From Spirochaetes bacterium ADurb.Bin215 (GTDB taxonomy: Bacteria; Spirochaetota; Spirochaetia; Treponematales; Treponemataceae), in NCBI GenBank assembly GCA_002070025.1, contig MWCL01000010.1, forward strand, positions 1 to 52,468: 52,468 bases of DNA. Direction: 5' to 3'. Position numbers and translations under genes: made by a program. Of the stretch, positions 8,188-15,732 are shown piece by piece (within the stretch, counting starts at the first letter, position 1; each line of letters begins with the position of its first letter). The notes under the pieces were generated by a model. The model was not told where the DNA came from. It saw only the letters and a program-made list of their open reading frames with translations, and searched no databases.

Positions 8188-9015
8188 TTAACTGTACAGC
8201 ATTTCGTGAAGCTCCCGGGACCGTGCCTGGAGCTTCCTCAGCACCCGCAGTTCCACCTGACGTATTGTTTCGGCGGAAACTCCATACTGCTGACCGATAT
8301 TTTTCAGGGTTACCGGCTTTCCCGAGTCATCAAGATTATACCGTTTTATCATGATATCCCGCTCGTTTTCCTTGAGTCCTTCAAGGATTTGCATGATGCA
8401 GTCACGGGTGTATTGTTTCATGAACTGCTCTTCCGGGCAGTAGGTCCGATCCGGAAGCACATCTTTCAACGAGAGGGAGTCATCGTCATCCAGCTGGAGA
8501 TCAAGACTGGATACTGTTCCCGAACTGACGATGATGTCTGAAACCTCGCGGACGGGAAGACACAATTCGCGTGCAATTTCCTCGTTTGTCGGATGGCGTG
8601 AAAAACGCTGATACAACTCGGCGGAGGTCCTGCGGATTCGCCCCGCGAGTTCTTCTTTCCGGAAGGGAAGCCGGATCATCCGGCGCTTGTTCGCGATTGC
8701 CCGGGTTATCGCCTGTTGAATCCACCAGCAGGCATAGGTTGAGAATCGTACATTGTAGGAAAACTCGTATTTTTGGGCTGCGGTAATCAGCCCCATGTTG
8801 CCTTCCTGAATGATATCGAGCAGCGGCATGTCGGGCGCCGCGTATTTCCGGCCAACCGTAACAACAAGACGCAAATTGGATTCGATCAATTGTTTTCGTG
8901 CTGAAAGATCTCCTTCCTGAATCTTCTTTGACAGGGAGAGCTCTTCTTCGAAGCTCAGCAACGGATACTTTCTGATTTCCTTGAGATATTCCTGTAATGA
9001 ATCGTGGTCGTTCAT
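8188..9015 (-). CDS. RNA polymerase sigma factor, sigma-70 group 2 (RpoD/RpoS-like)
   Basis: A 275-residue sigma factor with region 1.2 (QEYLKEIRKYPLLSFEEE), core region 2 (LIESNLRLVVTVGRKY, DIIQEGNMGLI, FSTYACWWIQQAITRAI), region 3, and a region 4.2 helix-turn-helix (TLKNIGQQYGVSAETIRQVE). It lacks the long region 1.1 and the non-conserved insert of a housekeeping RpoD, so it is an alternative, RpoS-like factor. The ATG at 9015 is chosen because GGGGGA lies 5 nt upstream; the in-frame TTG at 9036 has nothing. A -24/-12 element precedes it, suggesting sigma-54 control. It stands alone between the deacetylase unit and the kamA end of the next unit. Confidence 0.93.
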   Translation of the reverse strand: MNDHDSLQEYLKEIRKYPLLSFEEELSLSKKIQEGDLSARKQLIESNLRLVVTVGRKYAAPDMPLLDIIQEGNMGLITAAQKYEFSYNVRFSTYACWWIQQAITRAIANKRRMIRLPFRKEELAGRIRRTSAELYQRFSRHPTNEEIARELCLPVREVSDIIVSSGTVSSLDLQLDDDDSLSLKDVLPDRTYCPEEQFMKQYTRDCIMQILEGLKENERDIMIKRYNLDDSGKPVTLKNIGQQYGVSAETIRQVELRVLRKLQARSRELHEMLYS

Positions 9016-9035
9016 AAAATCCCCCGCTGAATACA

Positions 9036-9052
9036 AGCAATAATTGTGCCAA
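9036..9052 (-). promoter_or_regulatory. Sigma-54 (-24/-12) promoter of the sigma factor gene
   Basis: The minus strand reads TTGGCACAATTATTGCT, with GG and GC exactly 10 nt apart. This matches the RpoN consensus TGGCAC-N5-TTGC at every invariant base. The predicted start is the first G of GGGGGA at 9025, giving a 10-nt leader that begins with the Shine-Dalgarno itself. No enhancer-binding site was identified. Confidence 0.7.
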
Positions 9053-9147
9053 CCGGCCAGTCGGTTTGTACAGCGGGTGTATTTCTATGTATAAGAACAA
9101 TAAATCTCTATTTGCGTAAATTTATGTACACCATCATGTATTATTTA

Positions 9148-10161
9148 TCATACATTCGTGAGGGGATACCTGTATACTTTTCCATCATTTCCCTGTATCC
9201 GGAGAGATACATCGGTCGAATTCGGCAATACCCGATCCGAAAGCGCCGGAACGGAAAGCGGGAATTTTCCCCCGCCGCCGGGCAAATCGACCGCGTATTG
9301 GGGAAGGGATAGACCGGAAAGCATATCGCGAAGTCGAAGCCAGATGTGCATACCCTCGTCCGGCGGAACACGAAACGACGCGGTTCCCGGCGCGAGATCA
9401 CACTGAAAAAGATACCCGGGCTTTACGCCGAGACACACCAGCTCGTGAAAGAGTTCGGCGAGCAGTTCCGGTGAATCATTCACGCCCCGAAGCAATACGG
9501 TTTGCGACTGCTGTGGAATTCCCGCGGTCCGCAAAGCGGTTATACAGTCCCGTTGGGCAGCGCCGAGTTCCGCCGGATGGTTTATATGCGGAATAACCCA
9601 CAGCGGCTGAAGCGCGGCAAGACGATGGACAAATTCGGGAGTAAACTTTTCCGGTGCGAACACCGGACCGCGGGTGCACAACCGGATGAGCAGGTCGGAG
9701 CGAACCGCACGCAGTTTTTCCAGGAACGCGAACAGCGAATCGGGCGGTGCGGTTAACGGATCACCGCCGGAGACGAGTATCTCGCGCACAGCCGGAGTGT
9801 TCGCAAGGTAGGCAACAATGGCGTCCTGTTCGGCTTCAGAGAGGAACCCCCGGGAGCGGGCGGTAAAGCTCTTGCGGAAACAGTAGCGGCAGTGACCAAG
9901 ACACTTGCCGGTAACGAGCGCAAGCACCCGGTTCGGATACTGGTGTACAAGATACGGCGTTACGAGGTAGCGCCCTTCCCCGAGTGGATCGGAGGTTTCT
10001 TCCAGCGCGAAAACATCCTCTTCCGGCGACGGTTCAATCTGCCGTGCAAGCGCAAGGCGCCCGGCACCGTCGGCTTCGTCGATCAAGCGCGCAAATGAGT
10101 GTGGTACAAGGCGGGGAAACCGCGGCAGACCCGCGTCCGTCCGCCAGTCGGCATCGGTCAT
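9148..10161 (-). CDS. KamA-family radical SAM aminomutase (EpmB-like)
   Basis: The radical SAM cluster motif is Cys87-X3-Cys91-X2-Cys94 in CLGHCRYC. The PLP lysine is Lys299 in PGGGGKFPL. Both are typical of lysine 2,3-aminomutases. The 337-residue length and lack of a long C-terminal extension favour the EpmB/YjeK type, which makes beta-lysine for elongation factor P, over catabolic LAM. That is inference, because neither efp nor epmA is in view. It is the last gene of a long minus-strand unit, and its start overlaps the M20 peptidase stop by 4 nt. Confidence 0.88.
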   Translation of the reverse strand: MTDADWRTDAGLPRFPRLVPHSFARLIDEADGAGRLALARQIEPSPEEDVFALEETSDPLGEGRYLVTPYLVHQYPNRVLALVTGKCLGHCRYCFRKSFTARSRGFLSEAEQDAIVAYLANTPAVREILVSGGDPLTAPPDSLFAFLEKLRAVRSDLLIRLCTRGPVFAPEKFTPEFVHRLAALQPLWVIPHINHPAELGAAQRDCITALRTAGIPQQSQTVLLRGVNDSPELLAELFHELVCLGVKPGYLFQCDLAPGTASFRVPPDEGMHIWLRLRDMLSGLSLPQYAVDLPGGGGKFPLSVPALSDRVLPNSTDVSLRIQGNDGKVYRYPLTNV

Positions 10162-11390
10162 TCAGAGGCTTCCCCGAGCATGAGGGCGGCCATGACCGCC
10201 GCGTCTCCGCACAAGTAGTCGAGCACACAGTATTCATTGGGCTGATGGGCGGTTTCATCCATACGGGACCAGACAACGGCGTTATAGCCGTTGTTGCGGA
10301 GCTCTGCGGCGACAGTTCCTCCGCCGACACCGATGGGCCGCGCGGTTGCGCCGTAAACGAGTTCTATGGCCCGCGCGAGCGCAAGAACCACCGGTGCGTC
10401 TTTCGGCGTCGCCTTCGACTCGATCTGCTGGTCAATCCGCCAGCTGATACTCACCCGGTAGCGCTCCTCGATGCGCTTTGCTGTGCGGGAAATCTCGTCG
10501 AGCACGTCGGCCAGGGAATACCGGGGAAGGATGCGGCAGTCGAGGTAGAACACGTCTTCGCCGGGAATGGTATTCACGTTGGGAACATTCGCCTCCTTGC
10601 GGGTCGGCTGAATGGTGGACCGGTCGGGTTCAAAGAGCGTATCCCGGGCGTTAAAGTGCTGTTCGAGCGCATTGAGTTCAAGCGCGAGCGCACAGCCGGC
10701 GAGGTGGGCATTCACCCCCTGATCCGGCCGGGACGCATGGGTTTGCACCCCGCGTGTGGTTATCCGAAGCCAGAGGATGTTCTTTTCCGCAATCTCCATG
10801 GCATCACCGGCGGGATCGCCCCCGTCGGGGATGAGGATGAGGTCTTCCGCGCCGAATAGCCGGTGATGTTCCAAAAGGAACCGGATGCCATACGTGGAAC
10901 CGACTTCTTCGTCGGCAACAAAGAGCAGCTTGATGGTATAGTCCGGCACGATACCGTTTTCCACAAAGGCAAGCGCGGCAAAGACCGACGAGACGAGTCC
11001 CTGCTGATTGTCTTCCACGCCGCGGCCGAAAAGCTTTCCGTCTTTTTCAACGACAGTCCAGGGGTTGCTGTCCCATTTGGAAAGATCGCCCGGCGGTACC
11101 ACGTCGAGGTGGGTCATGATCCAGACGGCTTCACTCCGGCGGCCGGGTATGGTTACCACAAGATTGGGCCTGAAACCCGCCGAAACGCGGGAATCGGGAG
11201 CGTCAAACCGCTCGCCTGAGGGAAGACCGAGCGCTGCGAGTTCTTTTTCAAGGAGGAGGCATTTTTCAAATTCCCCGTCCCCGCCGGATTCGGGCGCAAG
11301 CGCCTGACAGGCGGCAAGTTTTTTCTGGAGATCGATCATCCGGCCGCGCTGGGCGGCAAGCCAGGTCTGTATCGTTTCAAGATTCTTCAT
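10158..11390 (-). CDS. M20-family metallopeptidase/metallohydrolase
   Basis: This di-zinc amidohydrolase/peptidase has 410 residues. The metal-ligand set is visible: His94 in THLDVVPPG, the bridging Asp127 in GRGVEDNQQG, Glu161/Glu162 in VADEEVGS, Asp189 in IPDGGD, and a C-terminal His in MDETAHQPNEY. The dimerisation domain (about 200-310) contains THASRPDQGVNAH. It resembles Sapep/PepV-like dipeptidases, but the substrate is not defined. galE ends one base before its ATG, and kamA overlaps its 3' end. Confidence 0.9.
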   Translation of the reverse strand: MKNLETIQTWLAAQRGRMIDLQKKLAACQALAPESGGDGEFEKCLLLEKELAALGLPSGERFDAPDSRVSAGFRPNLVVTIPGRRSEAVWIMTHLDVVPPGDLSKWDSNPWTVVEKDGKLFGRGVEDNQQGLVSSVFAALAFVENGIVPDYTIKLLFVADEEVGSTYGIRFLLEHHRLFGAEDLILIPDGGDPAGDAMEIAEKNILWLRITTRGVQTHASRPDQGVNAHLAGCALALELNALEQHFNARDTLFEPDRSTIQPTRKEANVPNVNTIPGEDVFYLDCRILPRYSLADVLDEISRTAKRIEERYRVSISWRIDQQIESKATPKDAPVVLALARAIELVYGATARPIGVGGGTVAAELRNNGYNAVVWSRMDETAHQPNEYCVLDYLCGDAAVMAALMLGEASE

Positions 11391-12374
11391 TTATTTCTCC
11401 GCGGTTTGGTGTTTGCGGTATACGTCCCAGGTGCTCGAAATGAGGGTTTTGCAATCCGATAATTCCGCTTCCCAGCCGATGCGCTTTTTGGCGTGAGCGG
11501 AGGTGGCATAGAGTTCGGACGGATCGCCGGGACGGCGATCCACATACCGTGCGGGAATCTCCACGCCGGTAACCTCGCGGGCGGTCTCGAGCATTTCGGT
11601 AACCGTGATACCCGTTTCGCTTCCGAGATTCACCGTAAGGCTTTCATCCTCCCGGTCGATGGTTTCCAAGGCAAGCACATGGGCCCGCGCGAGATCGCTC
11701 ACATGGACATAGTCGCGTACGCAGGTGCCGTCGCGGGTATCGTAGTCGTTGCCAAATATCTGCAGTTCCTTCCGCCAGCCCATGGCCACTTCCATGATGA
11801 TGGGCAAGAGGTTCTGCGGGTTGCTTTCGAGCCCGAGGACGGTACCGTCGGGATCGTAGCCCGCGGCGTTAAAGTAGCGAAGTGCGGCGAAGCGCAGACC
11901 CCGGATACGATCGTACCAGGCAAGTATTCGTTCGATTTCCAGCTTGGTAAACCCGTAGTAGCTTTCCGGATTCGCGGGATGTGCCTCGTCAATGGGAAGA
12001 TACTGCGGCGATCCGAAGATCGCGGCCGAAGAGGAAAACACCATGCGTTTACAGCCGTGCGCGCAGGCCGCGTTGAGGATGTTGATGGTTCCGGAAAGAT
12101 TGTTTACGGAATATTTTTCCGGTTCCGACATGGACTCGCCCACTGCCTTGAACGCGGCGAGGTGGACAAAGGCGTCGAAGCCACGTGAAAAGGCAGCGTC
12201 AAGATCGTCGGGATGGCGGATATCTCCGGCGATAAAGCCGGTTCCCGGAACAAGGTTGATCAACTGCCCGGATGAAAGATTGTCGAATACGGTAACATCA
12301 TGCCCCGCGGAAAGAAATGCATGCACCACATGGCTGCCGATATATCCCGCGCCGCCCACTACCAAAACCTTCAT
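11391..12374 (-). CDS. galE: UDP-glucose 4-epimerase
   Basis: An extended short-chain dehydrogenase that interconverts UDP-glucose and UDP-galactose for envelope glycans. The NAD-binding GGAGYIGSH is at 7-15. The catalytic Ser is in FSSSAAIFG (about 114-116), and YxxxK is Tyr140-Lys144 in YYGFTK. RYFNAAGYDP, typical of GalE, is also present. The 327-residue length is normal. The gene overlaps the upstream ABC-F stop by 4 nt and abuts the M20 gene directly. Confidence 0.94.
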   Translation of the reverse strand: MKVLVVGGAGYIGSHVVHAFLSAGHDVTVFDNLSSGQLINLVPGTGFIAGDIRHPDDLDAAFSRGFDAFVHLAAFKAVGESMSEPEKYSVNNLSGTINILNAACAHGCKRMVFSSSAAIFGSPQYLPIDEAHPANPESYYGFTKLEIERILAWYDRIRGLRFAALRYFNAAGYDPDGTVLGLESNPQNLLPIIMEVAMGWRKELQIFGNDYDTRDGTCVRDYVHVSDLARAHVLALETIDREDESLTVNLGSETGITVTEMLETAREVTGVEIPARYVDRRPGDPSELYATSAHAKKRIGWEAELSDCKTLISSTWDVYRKHQTAEK

Positions 12375-14365
12375 GTGTACTCCCCGAGCGCTTCCGTTAC
12401 CGCTTCCCAGCGGACAGTAAGCGCTTCTATTGTTTGTTCAAGTGATTCTATTTTTTGTTGAACCATTTTACTCTTTTCTCCGTCAGTATACACCTCCGGA
12501 GTCGCCAAAATATGTTCCTGTGCGGATTTTTCCGACTCTTTTTCCGCGATTTCTTCCATGAGTTCGGTTTCCTCGCGTTCAAGTTTTCGCTTCGCTGCCT
12601 TCCGCTGTTTTTCGAAGGCCCGGAGTTCCGCTCCGGAGAGCACCTCGGCGGAGGCACTGGTAGCTGGCAAGCCGGCCGGTCTACCGTTTGCAGCGTCGGA
12701 ACGGGAATCTGCCGATCCGCCGTTCGCCGCCGCGGACTCCGCGGCTATCCGGTCGAGATAGTAGCGGTAATCGCCGGGGAAATTGCGCACCCGCGAGGGT
12801 TCATTGCCGGGAGCTGCGGTCAGTTCAAGCACCCGGGTCGCAAGGCCTTCGATAAAGCCCCGGTCATGGGAGACGAAGATAATTGTACCGGTAAACGCGT
12901 TGAGGGCGTCGAGGAGCACATCCTTGGAGTGTAGATCAAGGTGATTCGTCGGTTCGTCCAGTATGAGCAGATTGAGCGGCCGCAAGAGGAGACGCAGCAG
13001 GGCAAGGCGGCTTTTTTCACCGCCGGAAAGGACGGACACCTGTTTGTATACATCGTCGCCACGGAAAAGGAAGGCGGCGAGCATGTCCCGGAGACGGGGA
13101 ATGAGCTCGAGCGGAGCTTCCGACTCGAGAAGATCGAGTATGCGCTCGCCGCCCGAGAGGAGCTCGGCGCTTTCCTGCGAAAAATAGCCGGGGAGCACGC
13201 CGGCACCGTATTCCACGCTTCCGGTGTAGTCTGAATCCACGCCGGCGAGTACGCGGAGCAGGGTTGACTTACCCGCGCCGTTTCGCCCGACCACTACCAG
13301 CCGTTCGCTCTTTTCCACCACAAAATCGAGGCCGCGGATGACCGGGCGCTCACCATACCCGCGCGAAAGATCCTTCGCGGTAAGCACGAGCCGGCCCGTA
13401 TGCGGCGCGGGAGGAAAATGCACCGTCATCTTGCGGAGATTGACCGGCAACTCTATGCGTTCAATCTTTTCGAGCTGTTTGATCCGGCCCTGCACAATGG
13501 CGGCCTTGGATGCGTTGTAGCGGAAGCGGCGGATAAAATCTTCCTGCTTCGCGATCTCTTCCTGCTGTTTTTCATAGCTTTTTATAAGCGCGGCAAGTTC
13601 CTGTTCGCGCAGCTGTTCATACCGGGTGTAGGTTCCGCGATACAGGTGCAGTTCTCCGTTAAACAGCTCGTACACTTCCTGTACGGTTACGTCGAGAAAA
13701 TACCGGTCGTGACTGACCAGAAGATAGCCGCCGGTAAAGTCGGAGAGCCAGGATTCAAGCCAGTTTCGCGCTTCTATGTCGAGATAGTTCGTCGGTTCGT
13801 CAAGAAGGAGAATGTCCGGCTTTTCCAGGAGCACTTTGGCCAGCGCGATGCGCATCTGCCAGCCGCCGGAAAATTCGTCCACCGCGCGCGAGAAGTCGTC
13901 TTCCGTGAAGCCGAGACCGAGAAGGGTTTGTTCCATGACCGTTTTGCGCCGGTACCAGCCCGATTCCTCGAGGGCAAGTTGTACCTCGTGATGTTCCTCG
14001 GCAAGGCGGAGCGCCTTCGCCGAATCCGGCGGTTCCGCGGCAAGCTGGTCTCCAAGGGCTTCGTAGCGCGCGAGAAGATCCCTCCCGCGGGAAAAAGCGG
14101 TTTCCACCTCGTCGGCAAGCGTTTTTCCCCGGTGCACGATGCCGGACTGGGGCAAGTACGAAACACGGGTATCTTTTTCAACCGCGCGCTCGCCGCTGTC
14201 CGCCTGAATTTCCCCGCTGATGATCTTCATGAGCGTGGTTTTCCCCGAACCGTTTACCCCGGCAAGCGCGGCACGGGATCCCGAAGCAAGATTGAGCGAA
14301 ACGTCCCGGAGAATATCACGGTCTCCGAACGCGAGTGAAACGCGGGAAAACTGGACAAAGGCCAT
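12371..14365 (-). CDS. ABC-F family ATPase
   Basis: A soluble protein with two ABC cassettes and no membrane domain, like the ribosome-associated ABC-F proteins (EttA, Uup, YheS). Cassette 1 has Walker A GVNGSGKTT (36-44) and the signature FSGGWQMRIALAK followed by LLLDEPTNYLD. Cassette 2 has GRNGAGKST and LSGGEKSRLALL, LILDEPTNHLD. The linker (PtIM) lies between them. A charged C-terminal coiled coil (about 580-660) follows a low-complexity spacer, recalling Uup-type members. A translational or ribosome-rescue role is inferred from the family. It overlaps both neighbours at its ends. Confidence 0.93.
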   Translation of the reverse strand: MAFVQFSRVSLAFGDRDILRDVSLNLASGSRAALAGVNGSGKTTLMKIISGEIQADSGERAVEKDTRVSYLPQSGIVHRGKTLADEVETAFSRGRDLLARYEALGDQLAAEPPDSAKALRLAEEHHEVQLALEESGWYRRKTVMEQTLLGLGFTEDDFSRAVDEFSGGWQMRIALAKVLLEKPDILLLDEPTNYLDIEARNWLESWLSDFTGGYLLVSHDRYFLDVTVQEVYELFNGELHLYRGTYTRYEQLREQELAALIKSYEKQQEEIAKQEDFIRRFRYNASKAAIVQGRIKQLEKIERIELPVNLRKMTVHFPPAPHTGRLVLTAKDLSRGYGERPVIRGLDFVVEKSERLVVVGRNGAGKSTLLRVLAGVDSDYTGSVEYGAGVLPGYFSQESAELLSGGERILDLLESEAPLELIPRLRDMLAAFLFRGDDVYKQVSVLSGGEKSRLALLRLLLRPLNLLILDEPTNHLDLHSKDVLLDALNAFTGTIIFVSHDRGFIEGLATRVLELTAAPGNEPSRVRNFPGDYRYYLDRIAAESAAANGGSADSRSDAANGRPAGLPATSASAEVLSGAELRAFEKQRKAAKRKLEREETELMEEIAEKESEKSAQEHILATPEVYTDGEKSKMVQQKIESLEQTIEALTVRWEAVTEALGEYT

Positions 14366-15708
14366 TACTGTCCCCCGTCGGCTTCCGGTTCTTCGGGTGT
14401 AAAGAACAACACGGTGGGATTCAGATCCCGGGAAACAACCACGGCATCCTTGATATTCCCGTTGTCTACCTGTTCGAGCTTCAGACCGTCGGAAGTCAAT
14501 TCATAGAGGAAATTGACCCGTGTTCCGGTTGCCTCAAAGCGGAAGGTAAGAACGCCGGTATACCGGGACGCAAGTGATTCGGACAAGAAACAGCGGAGTT
14601 CGGCGACACCGCCACCCCCCGCTCCGGCCGGAATTACCGAGGGAGTGAGAAGCTGATACCCGCTCCAGAGGAAACGGTTACCCTCCAGGAACTGGAGCAC
14701 ACCGTAACTGCCCGAGGAAAACACCGGTCCGGTTTCGCGAATTGAATCGAATATTTCCTGCCTGCGATCCTGTTCGTCCTTGATGATATCTTCCGGCGTT
14801 TTATTGAGCGTCGCAAAATAGAACACTTGGGGCATACCACGATCGTCGGTGTATTGCACCACAAGCGCATCGCGCCTGCGGACTTCTGCGGTAAGAGAGG
14901 TGCCTTCGAAACGGTACATCCGGTCGCCGGTTTTCATGATGCCGGTATGCTCGAACGTCACCACACCCCCGGCGGTCGCGATACGGGCCACGAGCGATTC
15001 TTCTCCCGGAAAAAAACCCCACAGGGGATGAACGCGGTCAATGTCCACCCGGTTCTCGGCGAGCATTACCCGGTAATGGTCAGGATACCAGATCTGGTTG
15101 ACCAGATATCCACGGTAGGGATCGGCTCCGTCATCTTCCACAAGTTCTTCAACCGGGGCTTCGTCCCGTTCATCGTAGAGAGTCAAATTATAGGAAAAGC
15201 ACCAGCCGGTTGTCCCGTCATTGGTGAGGACCTCAAACCAGTCGCCTTCAAGCGGGGCGTTGCCGGCAATGACCGGTGCACCCTCCCCTTTATCCAGTAT
15301 CCTGATTATTTCTCCCTGGCGCAGCCGGTATACCTGCCGTGCGGTATTTTCGGGGCGGGCACGGACGGGCAGTCCGTCGATCTTGACCGATGCATAGGTG
15401 TACCGGTATTCCTCAAGCTTCGCGGCGGCCTTTCGGGCTCGGGAGCGGGACTTGTGCAAGTCTATCTGCCAGAGGGGTACTTCTATACGGTTCTCCCGCT
15501 CGGGACCGGTGCCAATGACATACACACCACCGATATTTGACTGAATATAGACCGGCACAACATCGCCGGCATGAAGGTTATGGTCCTGGATTGACCAGGT
15601 TACCACGCCGTATCCGATATAGGGAGAACAGGCCGAAAAAAACAACACCGCCGAGAGAAGCGCGAAACGTACCAATGCGGTGATAACAGGTCTGACGTAT
15701 GCATTCAT
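14365..15708 (-). CDS. Lipoprotein with SH3-like domain, unknown function
   Basis: The N-terminus is a lipoprotein signal peptide with lipobox FFSAC (Cys27). A bacterial SH3-type segment follows (about 105-180: VKIDGLPVRARPENTARQVYRLRQGEIIRIL ending in WCFSYNLTLY; the stretch is cited as a whole by position, not as an alignment). The remaining 260 residues have no motif I recognise. Extracytoplasmic and membrane-anchored by inference, perhaps envelope-associated. It lies between the MFS-HEAT gene (24-nt gap) and the ABC-F gene (1-nt overlap), and is probably co-transcribed with them. Confidence 0.82.
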   Translation of the reverse strand: MNAYVRPVITALVRFALLSAVLFFSACSPYIGYGVVTWSIQDHNLHAGDVVPVYIQSNIGGVYVIGTGPERENRIEVPLWQIDLHKSRSRARKAAAKLEEYRYTYASVKIDGLPVRARPENTARQVYRLRQGEIIRILDKGEGAPVIAGNAPLEGDWFEVLTNDGTTGWCFSYNLTLYDERDEAPVEELVEDDGADPYRGYLVNQIWYPDHYRVMLAENRVDIDRVHPLWGFFPGEESLVARIATAGGVVTFEHTGIMKTGDRMYRFEGTSLTAEVRRRDALVVQYTDDRGMPQVFYFATLNKTPEDIIKDEQDRRQEIFDSIRETGPVFSSGSYGVLQFLEGNRFLWSGYQLLTPSVIPAGAGGGGVAELRCFLSESLASRYTGVLTFRFEATGTRVNFLYELTSDGLKLEQVDNGNIKDAVVVSRDLNPTVLFFTPEEPEADGGQ

Positions 15709-15732
15709 GGCTCAAGAATACCCTAAGCGAGC

